Below are positions 58,561 to 64,000 of a stretch of DNA of 64,000 bases, piece after piece; positions within the stretch are counted from its first letter, which is position 1; every line of letters begins with the position of its first letter. The notes beneath the pieces were generated by a model that was given only the letters and a program-made list of their open reading frames with translations, was not told where the DNA came from and searched no databases. The stretch comes from Campylorhamphus procurvoides (Eukaryota > Chordata > Aves > Passeriformes > Dendrocolaptidae), in the NCBI GenBank assembly GCA_013396655.1, contig WBMV01009264.1:62001-126000 (forward strand), read 5' to 3'. A program made the position numbers and the translations under genes.

Positions 58561-61500
58561 GCTGTGCTTAAAGAAAAAAATCAAATTCCTTTGCTTCTGG
58601 ATCAGTAGTGAGTGGTGCTCGGGTCAGATACAGTGAAACTTGTTTTCACCATCAGCATCAAAGTTCTTGTCTTGTTTAACAGCTTTATAGTAAATTTTGA
58701 ACAGGTGGCAGTGGAGCTGGGTTTAGGAAGGAAACAATAAATAATCTTTTTATCCTCTGACAACCAGAAATATTCTTGGGCCTGAGAGACCTCCCACTCC
58801 AGCCTCTCTGTGTCAGTGACTCGCAGCATCTCCCCTTCATCCCTTTGGTTCCTAAACAAGAATATTGGACGAAGTTAGTAGCATTTTATTTTTTACAGGC
58901 TTTTTGGTTGCTGTCCATTCAGATTTCTCTGTTTGCAAAAGCAGAGTATATTTTGTCTGCTAATGTTTCATCCATTAATTTCTACAGATAATGAAGGTTC
59001 ATTCCATATGTTAAATTCGGTTACTGTGTGCTCTTTCAAGTAAGATAATATGGGTTATCTATTAGAGTTCAATTGTTAAAATTTGTCATAAAATATGTTG
59101 GAGTACCCAGAGAACAAGCTGTTTAGACACTTCATCCATGGTGCTGGAGTACACACGGTGTGTCTTTGCAGATCTGTCAGTAGAGATCAGTGCTAGCATT
59201 GATTGAGCACATTAATGGATAATCAGATTTTGGATTTCTTCATTCTGACTTTTTTTGAACTGTACTCAAAACAGGGAAAATATCTCTGATACTGCTTCTT
59301 GCCTCCATTCACACCACCTTAGTTATACAAAGGCTCGTTCAACTTTTACTGTGTTCAAAAGCATTTGAGTTTCTTTGTTTCTTTTAAATGAAGAATCATA
59401 ATGGATGAGAAAACCAAGGAAAATGTTACAGCAGTTGTTTCACACGTAAAGATGATGATGTTGGTCTCAACCCTCTTTTCCTATGAAGTTGGCTCTGCTG
59501 CTAAAGGGCAGCTCTAGTGACACGTTTCCTGCCAGATGATGCCACTCCAGAGCAGAGGGAGCCAAACTCGCAGGCCCTGGGTCACTGCCACCTGCTCCTG
59601 GCCCTATGGTTTCTAGAGTGGCTCTGCAGTTGGCCTCTGCCTGGGGAATGGTGAGGAAGGAGCTTGGGCCATGCTAGGAAATGATAAATGAGATGGTAGT
59701 GCTGTGCTCCTCCTGCCAGCAGTTCTGGACTCTGGGAGAAGCTGTGGGGATGAGCAGCAGATCTGGCTGTGCAGAGAGTGTGGGTCTGGTGAAGGGGGGT
59801 GGCCTGAGCACAGAGGAGCCTTGAGCAGTGCTCCAAAGGAGGCACTGACCAGTTAAACCCTCCTTGAAGCTGCTGAGTTATCTGAGGAAGATAAATAGTA
59901 CAAGTGTTGGTCTCAGTTCCCTTTTCCCCTCAGCTATGCACAGACATATTCTAACCTTGACTTCTCTACCTCAAATTCTTTAGCTAGGAATAACCTGTCA
60001 CTGCTTCATGTTGATGGTCTCACTCCTTCCTGGTCCCTTGAGAGTGGACCTGAGAAATCTCACGTTTTCGTCGTTTCTGCAGACCTTCCCTCAGCCAGCT
60101 GTGTGTGCCGAGTGCCCTTTGAGCAGGAAGCAATCAACCATCAGACCTGATGTCATACACTGTGCAGGGATGCACTTAGAACTCCAGCAAAGCTGATTAG
60201 CCACAGGTTTGAAATGAGTGATTCGAAAACACAAACCAGATGTGCCCAATGATTAATACCTGGTGTGACTTTTACTCAATTATTTCTGCCATTATACAGG
60301 CTTTGATCACTCTGATTTTCTTGGAGGTGATGCTGGATCCTCCTCTGCAAAGTCTGGTTCCGTTGTTTGGTTTATTCTGTGGGTTTTCAGAAATTCTTTT
60401 GCCACTGGTTCAGAAATAGTGCACTAAGGCACAGACATATTTACCCTTGTGCTGTCCCAGCTTGCAGCAGAGCAGGAGTCATCAGAAGCCAGTGGTGTCT
60501 GTCGTGCATCATCACACCAGGCAGTTCTGCTGGAGAGGTTATTCCTCTTATGCGAACCCCACCGTGGGAAAATTGCCTAAATTGTCAGTGTAGACACCAC
60601 CCAAGTGCACATGCCCTTGCAGATAAGATCTTGTGTGGCTTCCTGCACCTCATGCTATACGTGGAAAGAATAGTCATTTTTAGATGAGACAGAGCCAATT
60701 GCATTCAAAACAAGGCGAGAGGATCAGGTATTGGTGGGGGGAGCTCCGGGCTGTGCATTCAGTGCGAAACACTCCCCACTTTCCCATACTCTTGGTGTTG
60801 CAATCGCGTGACAGGAGGAGAGTTACGGTGCTCGTGGCTGGGCCTCAACATGCCAGGTTTGGGAAACCTCCCCCATCCTTTGGTCAGTGCACCTACACCC
60901 AGTTTAGGTAGAATTCTTCCCAGACCTCTGCTATATTTTAGGTGTTTGTCCTTGGGAGACAAAACTATTGCAAAACATCCAAATAGGATTTTTGCTTTCA
61001 CCATCATTAAGTCAAAGAATGACCCAAAGTTCCCTGAGGATAAGGAGGCTCAGGAGCTTTAACAGGATCTGGCAGTGGGCCATCAGCTTTTCTTCTGTGG
61101 CTTCATCACACACCTCTCCTGTGTACACACTTGGGGGTTCAAGGCAAGAGAGGGACCAGCCTTCCCCATGTCTGTTGTCACCTGGGGGTTTTAGTACAGA
61201 TTAAATACCTTGTTACGTGCAGCAGTAATGCTGATTATTGCTGTTATGAGACATGTGGATGTGGCCTCTGTGTGTGAAATGTATTTTTGTGCAAAGGCTC
61301 CTTGTACTACCAGCCAGGACAGTAACCTCATCTCTTTGGAGGTTGAGGGGGGTGAGTAGACCCTGATAAGCTGCCAGTATCTCAGCATTCCCAGAGCTCC
61401 CCCATGTTCCTGCATCCTGACTCAGTTTTTTGCTCTTCATGATGCGCTGGTGAGCTGGAGCTGTACGTGCTGCTCAGGATTTGTGTTGCCCCGCGGATCC

Positions 61501-62160
61501 AGGCTGAGGATCTGCCCTCGGGTGAGTGGCACTGCCACCTTCCACCCCCTTGGCTCACCTTGCAGCCCAGCCTGGGCGGGCAGCTCGGAGGTGGGGAGTG
61601 CTGGTTCAGCGTGGGGAGGGGGGTTCTTCCCCCTTCAGTTACAGCCTCATTGAAGTGTTTGTTTTCTAACTACAAAATGAGCCTGCAAATGAGGTGTTGC
61701 TTTGTTGGAGATCTTATCAGCTATAAACAGACTGTTAAAAATAGGGTCGTTTTACACAAAACTTGTTTGTGGAGTGAAACAATTCAAAATACGATAATAA
61801 CAAAACAAAATCTAAAAATAGCTCGAAGTTGAGACCACAGACACAGCTGCCAAGCACTTTCATCTTTATTACAGTTACTCATATCTCTTCTCTTACTATT
61901 CCCATTGTAAACAGGCTGATGTTATCTCTCTTGTCCTCGCTGCTCGCCGCCAGCCCCGGGTAACTGCACACTGCGATCCAGCCTGTGCGTGTTCAGGGGC
62001 CAGGTAGTGCCTCTCCTTCCACGTTTAGTTCCAAGCATGGCCAAGGCTGCTGGTGTTCCATGCTGAGGGAAGGTTCTGCCAGCAGCACAACTGGGCTGGC
62101 TGCTCCATCACCTCCTTGAGCTGGAGGATGTTAAATTCCTGTTAAAAACCAGCTTTTGTA

Positions 62161-62345
62161 AAGCTTTGGCACAGGCTGCTCGGGGCAGTGCTGAAGTTGC
62201 TGTCCCTGGAAGTGTTAAAAAAACATGTGGATGTGGCACCTGGGGATGTGGTGTAGTGGTGAACATGGTGGTAGTGCTGGGCTGATGGTTGGACTTGGTA
62301 AAGTTAAAAGGTCTTTTCCAACCTTAAGGATTCCATGAATCTATG
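62161..62345 (+). mobile_element. CR1 LINE 3' fragment (group C)
   Basis: GCTTTGGCACAGGCTGCTCG, TGTCCCTGGAAGTGTTAAAA, GTGGATGTGGCACCTGGGGA and AAGGTCTTTTCCAACCTTAA lead to the tail GATTCCATGAATCTATG. The first, LDxRK-coding part of group C is missing. Confidence 0.9.
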
Positions 62346-63611
62346 TGCGATTTGCTTTAAGTTCCTCCAGTGGAGCGGGGTCTGCCAGCCCTGGGGTGGG
62401 ACAGTGAGGGCTCTCCATGCTCTGGACAAATGACCATCCATTGCTCTACACCCTTTGGAACAGTATGGAATATCCAACCAGGAAAAAAGAAAACCCAACC
62501 TGACACCACACATGTTCATCTGATTAAGTCACCTGTACAGTTAATAGAGCTGGAGATAAAGCTCTGACATTTAGATAACAGTACTACAATTAGGTTAATC
62601 TGAAATTAAAAAGCCATTAGGGAGCTGCTGGATGTTGCACATTTAAACTAACAGTACAATAAAGGTACTGATGAGATCAAATGGTAAAATAGGGTTTGGA
62701 GAGTTGCAAGGCTTTTTTTTTTAATGATTTCTTTTAATTCAGCAAACAGAGAGTCTGGGTGGAAAACAAAACCAGTTACCAAAGCTTTGGAGACCCAGGC
62801 CCCTTCTCCAGGTCCAAACCAGATGTAGCACCCTTCAGCTTATCTATGAGTTGAGAATAATCACTCAGCTTGAACTTTGGGATGTTAGGCTGATATTTTA
62901 AGAAAAAAGGAACTTGATGGTTTTGGAGCAGAGGAGCTACTGGCCTCTAACAGGTGGAATACTTATAAAGTCTGGAGTAAGATATTTGGCTGAGGTTTAG
63001 TTGGGCTGAATGATGCTCATGTGCTGTTCTGTTCAGTACCTGTTTGTAGAAGTCTCTGAATTAATGGTGGTTCCTGCTTTTGTCACTTAAAGCTCCTCTG
63101 TTGATTTCTCTTTTGGGGATGAAGCCTGGACTTTCAGTGTTAAAGAAAACAAAACTCCCCTAAACCTCCCAAAATCAAACCCAAAATAAACAGAAAAAAC
63201 TAATGTTTTCCAGCTGCTAACTGGAGCAGAAGGATTTAAGAGCTCTGCTCTGTGATGCAGTGGACGAAATACAGGCATGAATTCCCCAGAAAACAGCATA
63301 GGCCATGGTTTCTGCTTGAGCAAGGCTCAGATGAGCTGTGAGGTATCTGTGGTGCTTGGCTGGCTCTGCAGAACATGCTGCCAGCCATGGGCTGAGTCCA
63401 GGCGTCACTCAAATGCTGGCACAGGACACAGACAATGGATTTCAAGGTGTGTGCCATCTCCCACTTGGGTTACATTTCTGGTTAAATCTTTCTAGAAGGG
63501 TTTTAGCCACGCGAGGTGTGATGGTGGGCATTGTGTTTCCTTGGGGAGGTGGACGTTGTTACTACATTTTGTTTGCTTTCGTATTAGGGGGCCTAGACAA
63601 AGATGGGGACA

Positions 63612-63905
63612 AACATTTTAGCAGGGCCTGTAGTAGTAGAACAAGGGGTGATGCTTTTTAAACTAATAGAGGGGAGATTTAGATTAGATATAAGGGATTT
63701 TTTTACGATGAGGGTGATGGGGCGCTGGCTGAGGTTACCCAGAGAAGCTGTGGATGCTCCACACCAGGAAACATTCCAGGTGGGGCTGGACAAAGGCTCT
63801 GAGCACCCTGGTCCCAGATGAATATGTCCCTGCTCACTGCAGGGGGCTTGGAATTAAATGGGCTTTAAAGGTCCCTTCCAGCCTGAACCTTTCCATGATT
63901 CCATA
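63612..63905 (+). mobile_element. CR1 LINE 3' fragment (group A variant)
   Basis: Diverged copy with GGGGTGATGCTTTTTAAACT, GGGGAGATTTAGATTAGATA, CCCAGAGAAGCTGTGGATGC and the tail CCTGAACCTTTCCATGATTC. It shares its 5' half with the copy at 56810, marking a second group A lineage. Confidence 0.85.
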
Positions 63906-64000
63906 TTCTAGCAAATAACACAGTTCTAAAATGGAGCAATTGACAAATGCATCCTTTTCCTGATCTTTCCAAACAAAATCAGTCAGAGAGAGCAGAGAAA

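Larger units (their letters stand above)
55146..64000 (+). other. EXD3 intron 4, running past the window end (at least 8.85 kb)
   Basis: After the donor GTGGGT no further exon of EXD3 could be recognised. The intron holds four CR1 pieces (55773, 56810, 62161, 63612), the minisatellite at 57845 and a CpG-bearing non-repetitive patch near 58250. Stretches 55986-56809, 57119-57844, 58561-62160 and 62346-63611 show no gene or repeat that I can name. Confidence 0.75.

Noticed and set aside
61455..61520. Open segment ELELYVLLRICVAPRIQAEDLPSG before a strong GTGAGT donor
   Set aside because: No acceptable splice acceptor precedes it and it has no resemblance to the next part of EXD3.
1..64000. Prokaryotic-type features (operons, CRISPR arrays, attachment sites)
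   Set aside because: The sequence is clearly vertebrate nuclear DNA with spliced exons and CR1 elements; no such structures are present.

Overview
The window is a vertebrate, intron-rich, mostly non-coding stretch from a bird. The evidence is the density of CR1-type LINE 3' ends (25 recognisable pieces, many ending in the short ATTCTRTG-like tail typical of CR1) and one diverged tRNA-Ile/CR1 hybrid SINE of the TguSINE1 type at about 6572-6716. I know that hybrid only from passerines, so a passerine is the best guess; the exact species cannot be read from the sequence.

Only one gene can be supported: the 5' part of EXD3 (exonuclease 3'-5' domain containing 3, the mut-7 homologue) on the + strand. 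Four exons are visible: 24060-24173 (end of the 5' UTR plus the start codon at 24137), 49067-49131, 53583-53750 and 54978-55145. Joined in phase they give the first 146 codons, which match the human EXD3 N-terminus as I remember it. The DEDDy exonuclease domain and the C-terminal Mut7-C part are encoded downstream, outside the window. Because the start-codon exon has a good splice acceptor, the gene begins further upstream with at least one non-coding exon that I could not locate.

Layout: 1-24059 is upstream/5'-UTR-intron sequence with CR1 pieces, the passerine SINE, a 31-base-arm foldback at 13861-13958, a CATC microsatellite at 20084-20211 and an older tRNA-type SINE relic at about 23434. 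24174-49066 is intron 1 of the visible gene (24.9 kb), loaded with CR1 and containing a MIR-like relic and an AT-core cluster at 36258-36300. 49132-53582, 53751-54977 and 55146-end are the next introns; the last holds a 58-59 bp minisatellite at 57845-58055. CR1 copies fall into three sequence groups, called A, B and C here.

I found no convincing new biological system. The most interesting observations are the inverted CR1 pair around exons 3 and 4, the repeated DPL motif in the EXD3 N-terminus, the foldback, the SINE and a few possibly conserved non-coding patches.
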